A stretch of 6,573 bases of DNA from Coriobacteriia bacterium (GCA_016938395.1 JAFGUS010000203.1:1-6573), one strand, 5' to 3'. Counted from the stretch's first letter, positions 1 to 5,342 are shown. The notes: generated from the sequence alone by a model not told the origin. Numbers and translations are program-made.

Positions 1-51
1 TGGATCTGCCGGGCCTGCTGCTCCCTACATTGACCGTCTGGCAACACTTAG

Positions 52-80
52 TGTCAATCTCTCAATAGTTGATAGTTAAG
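52..80 (+). repeat. 29-bp promoter-associated element, copy 1
   Basis: The element reads TGTCAATCT, eight variable bases, then TTGATAGTTAAG. An element with the same two conserved blocks, spacing and orientation lies at 2457-2485. The outer parts form an imperfect inverted repeat (TGTCAA at 52-57 against TTGATA at 69-74). This copy also contains the small palindrome TCAA-TAG-TTGA at 62-72. It overlaps the -35 box of the promoter for the Fic-like gene, which is where a repressor or activator would bind. I do not recognise the cognate regulator. Confidence 0.6.
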
Positions 81-97
81 CGGTGCGGGGGTATAGT
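69..97 (+). promoter_or_regulatory. Sigma-70-like promoter of the Fic-like gene
   Basis: TTGATA (69-74) is followed after exactly 17 bases by TATAGT (92-97). Both are close matches to the -35 and -10 consensus at the optimal spacing. Transcription would begin near 104 and leave a leader of about 80 bases before the start codon at 186. The -35 box lies inside the 29-bp repeated element, so the promoter is likely regulated. Confidence 0.6.
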
Positions 98-172
98 CGC
101 GGGCATCAAACCTACTCAGCCGCTTCCATCCTGCGCGCTCGTCCACCACCTGTCGCACCGCTCGATCGGCCC

Positions 173-177
173 GGAGG
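173..177 (+). promoter_or_regulatory. Ribosome binding site that fixes the start at 186
   Basis: GGAGG lies eight bases before ATG 186. The same reading frame stays open back to a TTG at 69, but that codon is part of the promoter -35 box. The short start is therefore clearly preferred. Confidence 0.8.
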
Positions 178-185
178 CAACACCC

Positions 186-1505
186 ATGACCGAGTCCAGG
201 CTTTACGTGGAACTCAGCACGATGTTCGCCGAGAACCAGCCCGTTGTGACGCTGCTCAAGCGCGTCATGGCCGCGCACCTCACGTGGGACGAGTTCCTGC
301 TGATGCGGCTGCCTGACGAGTTGAGTCCTGTCGCCACATGGAACCTCGTGCGTGCGCTGAAGCGCACCGTCGGCATCGAGGTCCCCGTTCCCGACATCGA
401 CGGCAACGAGTACTGGTACCTGCGGACACACGAGATCGCCGACTCCATCGCACAGATCCAATGCCTGTGCCGCCATGACTCGAGCCTCTACCGACGGCTC
501 ACCGCGACGAAGAACACCCCCGTGCTGATCCGCTCCAGGATCGACGAGACCATCGCGGCGGCACACCTCGATGGCCTGGCGGTATCCGCCGACGAGTACA
601 ACGACATGATCCGCACTCATCGTCCCCCGAAGACGGACAACGAGCGCCTTGTGATCAACACGCTTCACGCCCTCGACCATCTGGAAGACTTCGTCAAGGA
701 GCCGTTCTCGGTCGAACTGCTCCTGCGCCTGCGCGATCTCGTGATGAAAGATGTGGACCCACGGGGCCTGGTCGGTACGGAGAGTCGACTCGGTCTCGTC
801 AGCTTCGACTACGCCGACGAGACAGTGGTCGAGCATGCCGAGCGGCAACTGAAGTACATCTGCGATTACGCGAACCACGTGACGGGCGAGATACACGACC
901 ACGCGGTCTTCAGGGCGCTGCTCCTCCCCGACCTCTTCCGCTTCTACCGGCCGCTTCCAAACGCCAACAGTCAGGTAGGACGGCTCGCGTTCCGGCTGTA
1001 CACGCAGAAGCTCGGCATCCCTGTCCTCGGCATGCTCCCCATCTCGCAGATCAAGATAGACTGGGAGGACGGCAAGCTCGGTACGAGTCTCGTGTCGTAC
1101 GGGCCCGAGTCCTACACCAAGGAGCGGGCCATCCAGGGGATGGATCTCACCGACTACGCGACCATCTCGCTCCAGCTCGCACTCGTGGCGCTGCTCGACC
1201 TCAACTGGAAGCTCCATCAACTGGAGCGCGAGGACGACGAGCTGCGTAGTCTCCTGCAGCGGGATCCCGAGATCAACCACCGTCAGCGCTCGATCCTCGG
1301 GCGGGCGCTCAAGACACCCGACTCGGAGTTCCGCATCGCCTACCACAAGACCACGCACAACGTTGTCTACGCCACAGCCCGCGCCGACCTGCTCGAGCTC
1401 GTGGACAAGGGGTTCCTCGTCATGGAGAAGAAGGGTCGCGCGATGGTCTTCACCGCCCGCGAGGGACTCCGCTCGTATATCGAGAACGAGTATCAGCAGT
1501 CGTGA
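186..1505 (+). CDS. Fic-family protein with degenerate active site and C-terminal winged helix
   Basis: This 439-residue protein has the layout of the long Fic (filamentation induced by cAMP) proteins. A Trp/Tyr-rich N-terminal segment around residues 76-120 is followed by the helix that normally carries the inhibitory S/T-x-x-x-E-G motif (here A125 to D129-G130). The Fic core spans about 150-345, and a winged helix spans about 361-425. Fic enzymes transfer AMP or related groups to target hydroxyls using HPFxxGNGRxxR. Here the aligned stretch is R255-P-L-P-N-A-N261-S-Q-V-G-R266. The catalytic His is Arg, and the G-N-G-R phosphate loop is A-N-S-Q. The flanking family pattern survives, including the LPIS segment at 284-287 and LTDY at 321-324, and the frame is intact over the full length. 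AMPylation is therefore unlikely. A structural or DNA-binding regulatory role is my inference. The gene is monocistronic as far as the window shows. Family assignment is fairly sure and function is unknown. Confidence 0.8.
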   Translation: MTESRLYVELSTMFAENQPVVTLLKRVMAAHLTWDEFLLMRLPDELSPVATWNLVRALKRTVGIEVPVPDIDGNEYWYLRTHEIADSIAQIQCLCRHDSSLYRRLTATKNTPVLIRSRIDETIAAAHLDGLAVSADEYNDMIRTHRPPKTDNERLVINTLHALDHLEDFVKEPFSVELLLRLRDLVMKDVDPRGLVGTESRLGLVSFDYADETVVEHAERQLKYICDYANHVTGEIHDHAVFRALLLPDLFRFYRPLPNANSQVGRLAFRLYTQKLGIPVLGMLPISQIKIDWEDGKLGTSLVSYGPESYTKERAIQGMDLTDYATISLQLALVALLDLNWKLHQLEREDDELRSLLQRDPEINHRQRSILGRALKTPDSEFRIAYHKTTHNVVYATARADLLELVDKGFLVMEKKGRAMVFTAREGLRSYIENEYQQS

Positions 1506-1544
1506 CGACAGCGTCGACCGGGGAGCGTGCCGGGAGACGCAGAC

Positions 1545-1576
1545 GGGGCCCGCGCCGATTGCTCGGAGCGGGCCCC
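1545..1576. terminator. Strong GC hairpin between convergent genes
   Basis: The arms at 1545-1553 (GGGGCCCGC) and 1568-1576 (GCGGGCCCC) pair perfectly over nine bases. Inside them CCGA (1555-1558) pairs with TCGG (1563-1566) around a TTGC loop. The hairpin starts 39 bases after the stop codon of the Fic-like gene. There is no T-run on either side, so it would be an intrinsic terminator of the U-tract-less kind or an RNA-stabilising 3' structure. It could serve the Fic-like transcript and, less directly, the cytochrome transcript arriving from the right. Confidence 0.55.
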
Positions 1577-1756
1577 ACTGAGCTAAAGCTGGGAGTCTTA
1601 CAGGCAGCGGAGACGGTGTGCGGATGAGGTAAGGGGGAGTGCATCCGCATGCGGTCGAAACTGCTTGGCAGGCAGGGCGCGGGTGCGCCGACCGTGTCTC
1701 ACCACCATCGTGACTCCCGAACCATAGTCACTACTGTGAACGAGCAGTACTGCGTC
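1577..1756. other. Intergenic spacer between convergent genes
   Basis: No convincing gene is present here. The spacer holds an inverted repeat GTGACT (1710-1715) / AGTCAC (1726-1731) with a 10-base loop, and the 10-bp palindrome GCAGTACTGC at 1744-1753. The palindrome lies just beyond the cytochrome stop codon. Either could form a weak 3' structure for the cytochrome mRNA, but neither is followed by a U tract. Confidence 0.4.
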
Positions 1757-2293
1757 CTACCGGTTCTCGAGGTAGTCGATGACTGCGGCCTGCTCTTCCT
1801 CGGTGAGGACAGCGCCGTGGACCTCGATCATCGTCTCGAGCACGCCTTCCCAGTTGGTGCCGCTGGGCTGCGAGAAGATGTTGGAGACGTCGTGGCAGGT
1901 GGTGCACTTGCCCTGGATGACGACCTCGCCCTCGCTCGGGTTGCGCGACTCGAGGAACTCAGCGATCGCGGTCTTCTGCTCGTCGGTGAGGACAGCGCCG
2001 TGCGCGGTCTCCATCGTGGCGATGACGTTGTTCCAGTCGGTCATCTCGGTCTGCAGGTAGATACGGGTGACGTCGTGGCACGAGGTGCAGGCGCCCTCGA
2101 GGGCTGCTTCGCCCTCGGGAACTTCGGTTGCAGGCTCCTCGGCCGCAGGCTCCTCGGCGGGCTCCTCGGCGGGCTCTTCAGCCGCGGGCTCCTCGGCAGG
2201 CTCTTCCTTGGCGCAACCGGTGGCGAAGACGGTGGTCGCCGCAAGCATCGCGACGAGCAGCATCATGAGCGAAATGCGGAGCAGGTTCTTCAT
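1757..2293 (-). CDS. Diheme c-type cytochrome lipoprotein, tandem 61-residue repeat
   Basis: This 178-residue exported electron-transfer protein begins with a basic start and a hydrophobic stretch (residues 9-24). These lead to A-T-G-C27, a relaxed lipobox, so it is probably lipid-anchored on the outer face of the membrane. A spacer of repeated E-E-P-A units (30-55) holds two heme modules away from the membrane. Heme-binding motifs are C69-T-S-C-H73 and C130-T-T-C-H134. The two modules align without gaps at an offset of 61, matching W87/W148, M94/M155, H98/H159 and the shared HGAVLT. M94 and M155 are candidate sixth ligands for the hemes, with H98 and H159 as alternatives. The CxxCH...W...M..xHG pattern resembles the heme domains of quinohemoprotein-type dehydrogenases, but this protein has no catalytic domain. 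The start is ATG 2293, with a modest AAGGGG ribosome site 11 bases upstream. The partner redox protein is not visible in the window. Confidence 0.85.
   Translation of the reverse strand: MKNLLRISLMMLLVAMLAATTVFATGCAKEEPAEEPAAEEPAEEPAEEPAAEEPATEVPEGEAALEGACTSCHDVTRIYLQTEMTDWNNVIATMETAHGAVLTDEQKTAIAEFLESRNPSEGEVVIQGKCTTCHDVSNIFSQPSGTNWEGVLETMIEVHGAVLTEEEQAAVIDYLENR
2129..2206 (-). repeat. Tandem E-E-P-A coding repeat in the cytochrome linker
   Basis: This stretch encodes residues 30-55 of the cytochrome as repeats of EEPA or EEPAA, giving a strongly acidic, proline-rich tether. At the DNA level it is a run of near-identical 12-15 base units of the GGCTCCTCGGC type (plus strand). Such a run can expand or contract by slippage. 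Tether length may therefore vary between strains. Confidence 0.7.
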
Positions 2294-2314
2294 GTTGGAT
2301 CGGACCCCTTCCCG

Positions 2315-2333
2315 GGCAGCCCATCAGGCTGCC
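2315..2333 (-). promoter_or_regulatory. Leader hairpin next to the cytochrome ribosome site
   Basis: GGCAGCC (2315-2321) and GGCTGCC (2327-2333) form a perfect seven-base stem with a five-base loop. In the cytochrome mRNA it ends a few bases before the AAGGGG ribosome site (2305-2310). It could influence translation or mRNA stability. I see no riboswitch class that it matches. Confidence 0.45.
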
Positions 2334-2376
2334 AACCCCTACTGTCCACGCCACCCGCTCCCCTTATGGGCAGTCG

Positions 2377-2396
2377 CTGCGGCGCCGGTGCCGCAG
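2377..2396 (-). promoter_or_regulatory. Second leader hairpin of the cytochrome transcript
   Basis: CTGCGGC (2377-2383) pairs perfectly with GCCGCAG (2390-2396) around a six-base loop. It lies about 30 bases after the predicted start of the cytochrome transcript. Together with the hairpin at 2315-2333 it gives the leader two compact stems. Confidence 0.4.
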
Positions 2397-2432
2397 TCCG
2401 GAAGCGTACTGCTCCCTTTGCGTGGTGTACCC

Positions 2433-2462
2433 ATAGTCGTAGCGGGGAGCGCTGGTTGTCAA
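2433..2462 (-). promoter_or_regulatory. Candidate promoter of the cytochrome gene
   Basis: On the minus strand a perfect TTGACA (2462-2457) is followed after 18 bases by GACTAT (2438-2433), a weaker -10. Transcription would begin near 2426 and leave a leader of roughly 130 bases. The -35 box lies inside the 29-bp repeated element. A factor bound there could therefore control this promoter and the divergent ATPase gene together. Confidence 0.45.
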
Positions 2463-2485
2463 TCTGTGAAGAATTGATAGTTAAG
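2457..2485 (+). repeat. 29-bp promoter-associated element, copy 2
   Basis: The element has the same TGTCAATCT and TTGATAGTTAAG blocks as at 52-80, again exactly eight bases apart. Here TCAAT (2459-2463) and ATTGA (2473-2477) form a perfect five-base inverted repeat. It sits between the divergent cytochrome and ATPase genes. Unlike copy 1, it has no good -10 box 17 bases downstream on the plus strand. I could not place the ATPase promoter with confidence. Confidence 0.6.
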
Positions 2486-2562
2486 TGGCAGAGTCGGGCG
2501 GGGCGCGTGTATGCGATGCGTGTGACGGGGACGTACCGGACATGGGCCGCAACGGACAGCCA

Positions 2563-2568
2563 GAGGAG
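2563..2568 (+). promoter_or_regulatory. Ribosome binding site that fixes the ATPase start at GTG 2577
   Basis: GAGGAG ends eight bases before GTG 2577. An in-frame GTG at 2568 overlaps this site and has no proper ribosome site of its own, so the start at 2577 is preferred. Confidence 0.7.
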
Positions 2569-2576
2569 TGGGGCCG

Positions 2577-4664
2577 GTGAGTGAGCACGAGGAGCATGGC
2601 GGGCACGGGCAGGCCGGGCACGAGGGCCACGGCGACGCCCCCGGCGCGCACGACCAGCACGAGGGACACGGCGACGCCCCCGGCGCCCACGACCGGCACG
2701 AGGGGCACAGCGTTGCGATGTTCCGCGACAAGTTCTGGCTCTCGTTCGCGCTCTCGGTGCCAGCGATCGTGTGGTCGGAGATGGTGCAGGAGCTCCTCGG
2801 CTACACCGCGCCCGTCTTCCCGGGCTCGGCATACATCCCGGCGGTCTTTGGCACGATCGTCTTCTTCTACGGCGGCCTCCCCTTCCTGAAAGGCGCGCGC
2901 AACGAGCTCGCCGACCGGCTCCCCGGCATGATGACGCTCATCTCGCTCGCCATCACCGTGGCCTTTGGCTACAGCCTCGCGGTCACGTTCGGCGCGCCGG
3001 GCATGGACCTGTGGTGGGAGCTCGCCACCCTCGTGACGATCATGCTGCTGGGGCACTGGATCGAGATGCGGTCGGTGTCGCAGGCGAGCGGCGCGCTTGC
3101 CGAGCTGGCGAGCCTGCTGCCGGACGAGGCCGAGCGGCTCGGGCCTGATGGCGGCACCGAGCACGTGGCGGTATCCGCACTTGCGGTGAGCGACCTCGTG
3201 CTGGTGCGGCCGGGCGCGCGCGTGCCGGCCGACGGCGAGGTGACCGAGGGCGAGAGCCAGGTGGACGAGTCGATGATCACGGGCGAGTCGCGGCTGGTGG
3301 GCAAGGCGCCCGGCGACGCGGTTATCGCGGGGACCGTGAACGGCTCCGGCTCGCTCCGCGTGCGCGTGACGCGGACCGGCGATGACACGGCGCTTGCGGG
3401 CATCATGCGGCTCGTGGCGGGCGCGCAGGCGTCGCGCTCGCGGGTGCAGGACCTCGCCGACCGCGCGGCGCGGCTGCTCACGTTCGTGGCGATCGGCTCG
3501 GCCACGCTCACCGCGCTCGGGTGGTGGATCGCCGGCGCGGAGTGGTCGTACATCGTGGAGCGCGTGGTGACGGTGCTCGTCATCGCGTGCCCGCACGCGC
3601 TCGGCCTGGCGATCCCGCTCGTGGTGGCGATCTCCACCACGCTCGGCGCGCGCAACGGGCTTCTGGTGCGCGACCGGCGCGGGCTGGAGGGCGCGCGACT
3701 GCTCGACCTCGTGGTGTTCGATAAGACCGGCACGCTCACGCTCGCCAAGCACCGCGTGGTGCGCACGGCAACCGTGACAGGACTCGACGCCGCCGGGGCG
3801 AGCGCGCTTGCGGCGGCTGCCGAGGCCGACTCGGAGCATCCGATCGCCAGGGCGCTGGTGCAGGCGGCCGGAGAGGCCGGGCGCGAAGTATCCGCTGCGA
3901 GCGGCTTCGAGTCGCTGCCCGGGCAGGGCGTGCAGGCGCGGGTGGATGGGCGCGTGGTAGCGGTTGGCGGTCCGGCGCTGCTCGAGCAGCTCGGCCTGAC
4001 GCTGCCTGCGGAGCTCGAGGATGCGGCGCGGGAGGCGCGGGAGGCCGGACTCACGGTGGTGCACCTCGTGGCCGACGGTGCGGTGGCGGCGGTCTTCGCG
4101 ATCGGCGATTCGGTGCGACCCGAGTCCGCGGCGGCGGTGGAGCGGCTGCGGGCGATGGGCATCGAGAGCGCGATCCTCACGGGCGACGCGCGGCAGGTGG
4201 CCGCGGCCGTGGCGGCCGAGCTCGGCATCGAGCGCGTGCTCGCCGAGGTGCTGCCGGCCGACAAGGCCCGGACGATCGAGGGGCTGCAGGCCGAGGGGCG
4301 ACGCGTGGCGATGGTGGGCGACGGCGTGAACGACGCCGCCGCGCTCGCGACCGCCGATGTGGGCATCGCGATCGGTGCGGGCACCGAGGTGGCGATCGAG
4401 GCGGGCGATATCGTGCTCGTGCGCTCCGACCCGCGCGACGTGGCATCCGTCGTGTCGCTCTCGCGGGCGACGTACCGGAAGATGGTGCAGAACCTCTGGT
4501 GGGCGGCGGGATACAACATCATCGCCCTCCCGCTCGCCGCGGGCGTGCTCGCGTGGGCGGGCATCACGCTCTCCCCCGCCGTGGGTGCGGTGCTCATGAG
4601 CGCGAGCACGGTGATCGTGGCGGCCAACGCGCAGCTGCTCAGGCGGTGGCAGCCGGAGGCGTGA
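2577..4664 (+). CDS. copB: CopB-type (P1B) copper-exporting P-type ATPase
   Basis: This 695-residue membrane pump hydrolyses ATP to export copper (possibly also silver) from the cytoplasm. The first 44 residues contain 11 histidines and no CxxC metal-binding domain. Eight membrane segments are expected, roughly 53-70, 86-104, 118-136, 144-164, 300-320, 331-352 and two between 640 and 690. Motifs present are TGES (235-238) in the actuator domain, CPH (338-340) in the metal-binding helix, phosphorylated D382 in DKTGT, the nucleotide-site H421-P422, and GDGVND (581-586). The CPH motif, the His-rich start, and the C-terminal NLWWAAGYN (639-647) and MSAST (674-678) signatures place it with CopB (P1B-3) rather than CopA (CPC). 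All catalytic residues are present and the length is normal. It is divergent from the cytochrome gene, with the shared 29-bp element between them. No chaperone or CsoR/CopY regulator gene is in the window. Cu(I) versus Cu(II) or Ag preference cannot be decided from sequence. Confidence 0.93.
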   Translation: MSEHEEHGGHGQAGHEGHGDAPGAHDQHEGHGDAPGAHDRHEGHSVAMFRDKFWLSFALSVPAIVWSEMVQELLGYTAPVFPGSAYIPAVFGTIVFFYGGLPFLKGARNELADRLPGMMTLISLAITVAFGYSLAVTFGAPGMDLWWELATLVTIMLLGHWIEMRSVSQASGALAELASLLPDEAERLGPDGGTEHVAVSALAVSDLVLVRPGARVPADGEVTEGESQVDESMITGESRLVGKAPGDAVIAGTVNGSGSLRVRVTRTGDDTALAGIMRLVAGAQASRSRVQDLADRAARLLTFVAIGSATLTALGWWIAGAEWSYIVERVVTVLVIACPHALGLAIPLVVAISTTLGARNGLLVRDRRGLEGARLLDLVVFDKTGTLTLAKHRVVRTATVTGLDAAGASALAAAAEADSEHPIARALVQAAGEAGREVSAASGFESLPGQGVQARVDGRVVAVGGPALLEQLGLTLPAELEDAAREAREAGLTVVHLVADGAVAAVFAIGDSVRPESAAAVERLRAMGIESAILTGDARQVAAAVAAELGIERVLAEVLPADKARTIEGLQAEGRRVAMVGDGVNDAAALATADVGIAIGAGTEVAIEAGDIVLVRSDPRDVASVVSLSRATYRKMVQNLWWAAGYNIIALPLAAGVLAWAGITLSPAVGAVLMSASTVIVAANAQLLRRWQPEA
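2619..2708 (+). repeat. 39-bp tandem repeat coding the His-rich ATPase N-terminus
   Basis: Two complete 39-base units (2619-2657 and 2658-2696) and a 12-base partial third unit encode HEGHGDAPGAHD plus Q or R. They cover residues 15-27, 28-40 and 41-44. The units differ at only a few bases, which suggests recent duplication. Each unit adds four histidines to the cytoplasmic metal-binding tail. Confidence 0.85.
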
Positions 4665-4669
4665 GGGGT

Positions 4670-4700
4670 GGTCCGGCGACGCGCGCGGCGCCGCCGGACC
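4670..4700. terminator. Hairpin between ATPase and convergent small gene
   Basis: GGTCCGGCG (4670-4678) and CGCCGGACC (4692-4700) form a perfect nine-base stem with a 13-base GC-rich loop. It begins five bases after the ATPase stop and ends six bases before the stop of the gene on the other strand. It is thus placed to terminate both transcripts. No T-run follows. Confidence 0.6.
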
Positions 4701-4706
4701 TGAGAC

Positions 4707-5087
4707 CTACTCGCCAGCTGGCGGCTCGTCGTCACGGGGGACCACCACCACCGGGCCGCGCTCCAGGAGGCGGGTGTCCACCGGCGCATCCGGCCACGTG
4801 CAGGGGCCGTGCTCCTTGGTCTTCCAGGGCGCCCGGTGATTGAGCGGCATGTAGGCGTAGTTGTGCTTGACCGCCTTCTCCATCTGGGCGAGCGTCACCA
4901 CGTGCGCACGCTCACCACACCGGAGACACTCGTAGAACCAGTTCTCGCTGTCGTGCGCGAGCACCCAGGCATGACCGTCGTCGCGGATGACATCGGCGAA
5001 CCGCCGGGTGTGGCCGGGACCGCCCGGATCGCCCGGGCCGCGCTGCGAGGCGCGATCCCCTCGGCCATTCGTGCTGTCAGTGCTCAT
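4707..5087 (-). CDS. Small hypothetical protein with a CxxC motif
   Basis: This protein has 126 residues and I do not recognise a family. Residues 1-28 are Gly/Arg/Pro-rich and probably disordered. Residues 30-100 look folded, with a W-V-L-A-H-D-S-E-N-W-F-Y-E run leading into C54-L-R-C57, then H62, H75, H84, H93 and C96. The tail (from about 110) is valine-rich and ends acidic. C54, C57 and later His/Cys residues could form one zinc site, but this is inference. There is no signal peptide or membrane segment, so it is probably cytoplasmic. ATG 5087 was chosen because a purine-rich stretch (AAGGGCGGTGG) precedes it. An in-frame ATG at 5144 would add 19 residues and overlap the inverted repeat upstream. 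The frame is better supported than its opposite strand because a hairpin and a promoter bracket it. Confidence 0.65.
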   Translation of the reverse strand: MSTDSTNGRGDRASQRGPGDPGGPGHTRRFADVIRDDGHAWVLAHDSENWFYECLRCGERAHVVTLAQMEKAVKHNYAYMPLNHRAPWKTKEHGPCTWPDAPVDTRLLERGPVVVVPRDDEPPAGE

Positions 5088-5125
5088 GACTCCACCGCCC
5101 TTCTGTCGGGCGGGGCGGCACAAGA

Positions 5126-5147
5126 CACGTGGCGGACCGGCCACGTG
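5126..5147. promoter_or_regulatory. Perfect 8-bp inverted repeat upstream of the CxxC protein
   Basis: CACGTGGC (5126-5133) and GCCACGTG (5140-5147) are exact inverted copies around GGACCG. The repeat lies about 40 bases upstream of ATG 5087 and downstream of its predicted transcription start. It could be a roadblock operator or a hairpin in the leader RNA. Confidence 0.45.
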
Positions 5148-5181
5148 CGGGCCAGTCCGTCTGACCCACGCTTTAGCTGCA

Positions 5182-5211
5182 CTTGTACCGCGCCCGCAAG
5201 CTGTAGCTCAA
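5182..5211 (-). promoter_or_regulatory. Candidate promoter of the CxxC-protein gene
   Basis: On the minus strand TTGAGC (5211-5206) is followed after 18 bases by TACAAG (5187-5182). Both are four-of-six matches to consensus. The predicted start of transcription is near 5175, giving a leader of about 90 bases that contains the inverted repeat at 5126-5147. Confidence 0.4.
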
Positions 5212-5342
5212 ATCGGCGCCGTGCCCGGTATCTGACCGAGCAAGATCATCCTAGCACGGGGGTCTGACACGGTCGGAGGGGGGCGGAACGACGGGCCGAA
5301 CAGCGCCGCGCGGATGGCGTGCACACAGGGGGCCGGGAACCG

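Noticed and set aside
54..1358. 434-codon open frame on the minus strand
   Set aside because: It lies antisense to the Fic-like gene. It has no recognisable domain or ribosome site, and long opposite-strand frames are expected in GC-rich coding DNA.
1545..1610. tRNA-like text on the minus strand (TTTAGCTCAGTGG)
   Set aside because: The string resembles a tRNA D-arm, but the matching GAGC is not at the right distance, and no acceptor, anticodon or T stem can be drawn. The adjacent bases are part of the hairpin at 1545-1576.
1722..2439. CCATAGTC occurring at 1722 and 2431
   Set aside because: It is an eight-base match with unrelated flanks and is compatible with chance.
52..2485. A composite mobile element flanked by the 29-bp direct copies
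   Set aside because: There is no transposase, integrase or target duplication, and the two copies differ in the inner eight bases while sitting at promoters. A shared operator explains them better.
1649..2584. 311-codon plus-strand frame over the cytochrome gene
   Set aside because: Its composition reflects the complement of the two-module cytochrome and its linker. The minus strand has a signal peptide, CxxCH motifs and a tandem repeat, so that is the real gene.
2969..4789. 606-codon minus-strand frame
   Set aside because: It is antisense to the ATPase, rich in Ser/Arg/Thr/Ala and without domain features. It is a shadow of third-position GC bias, as is the 527-codon minus frame at 2481-4064.
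5195..5240. Another tRNA-like GTAGCTCAA stretch
   Set aside because: No D-stem partner, T-loop or acceptor stem follows, so it is not a tRNA gene.
5160..5268. Three TCTGAC hexamers at 5160, 5231 and 5263
   Set aside because: The spacings (71 and 32 bases) are irregular and flanks are not shared. Three hexamers in a gap of this size need no special explanation.
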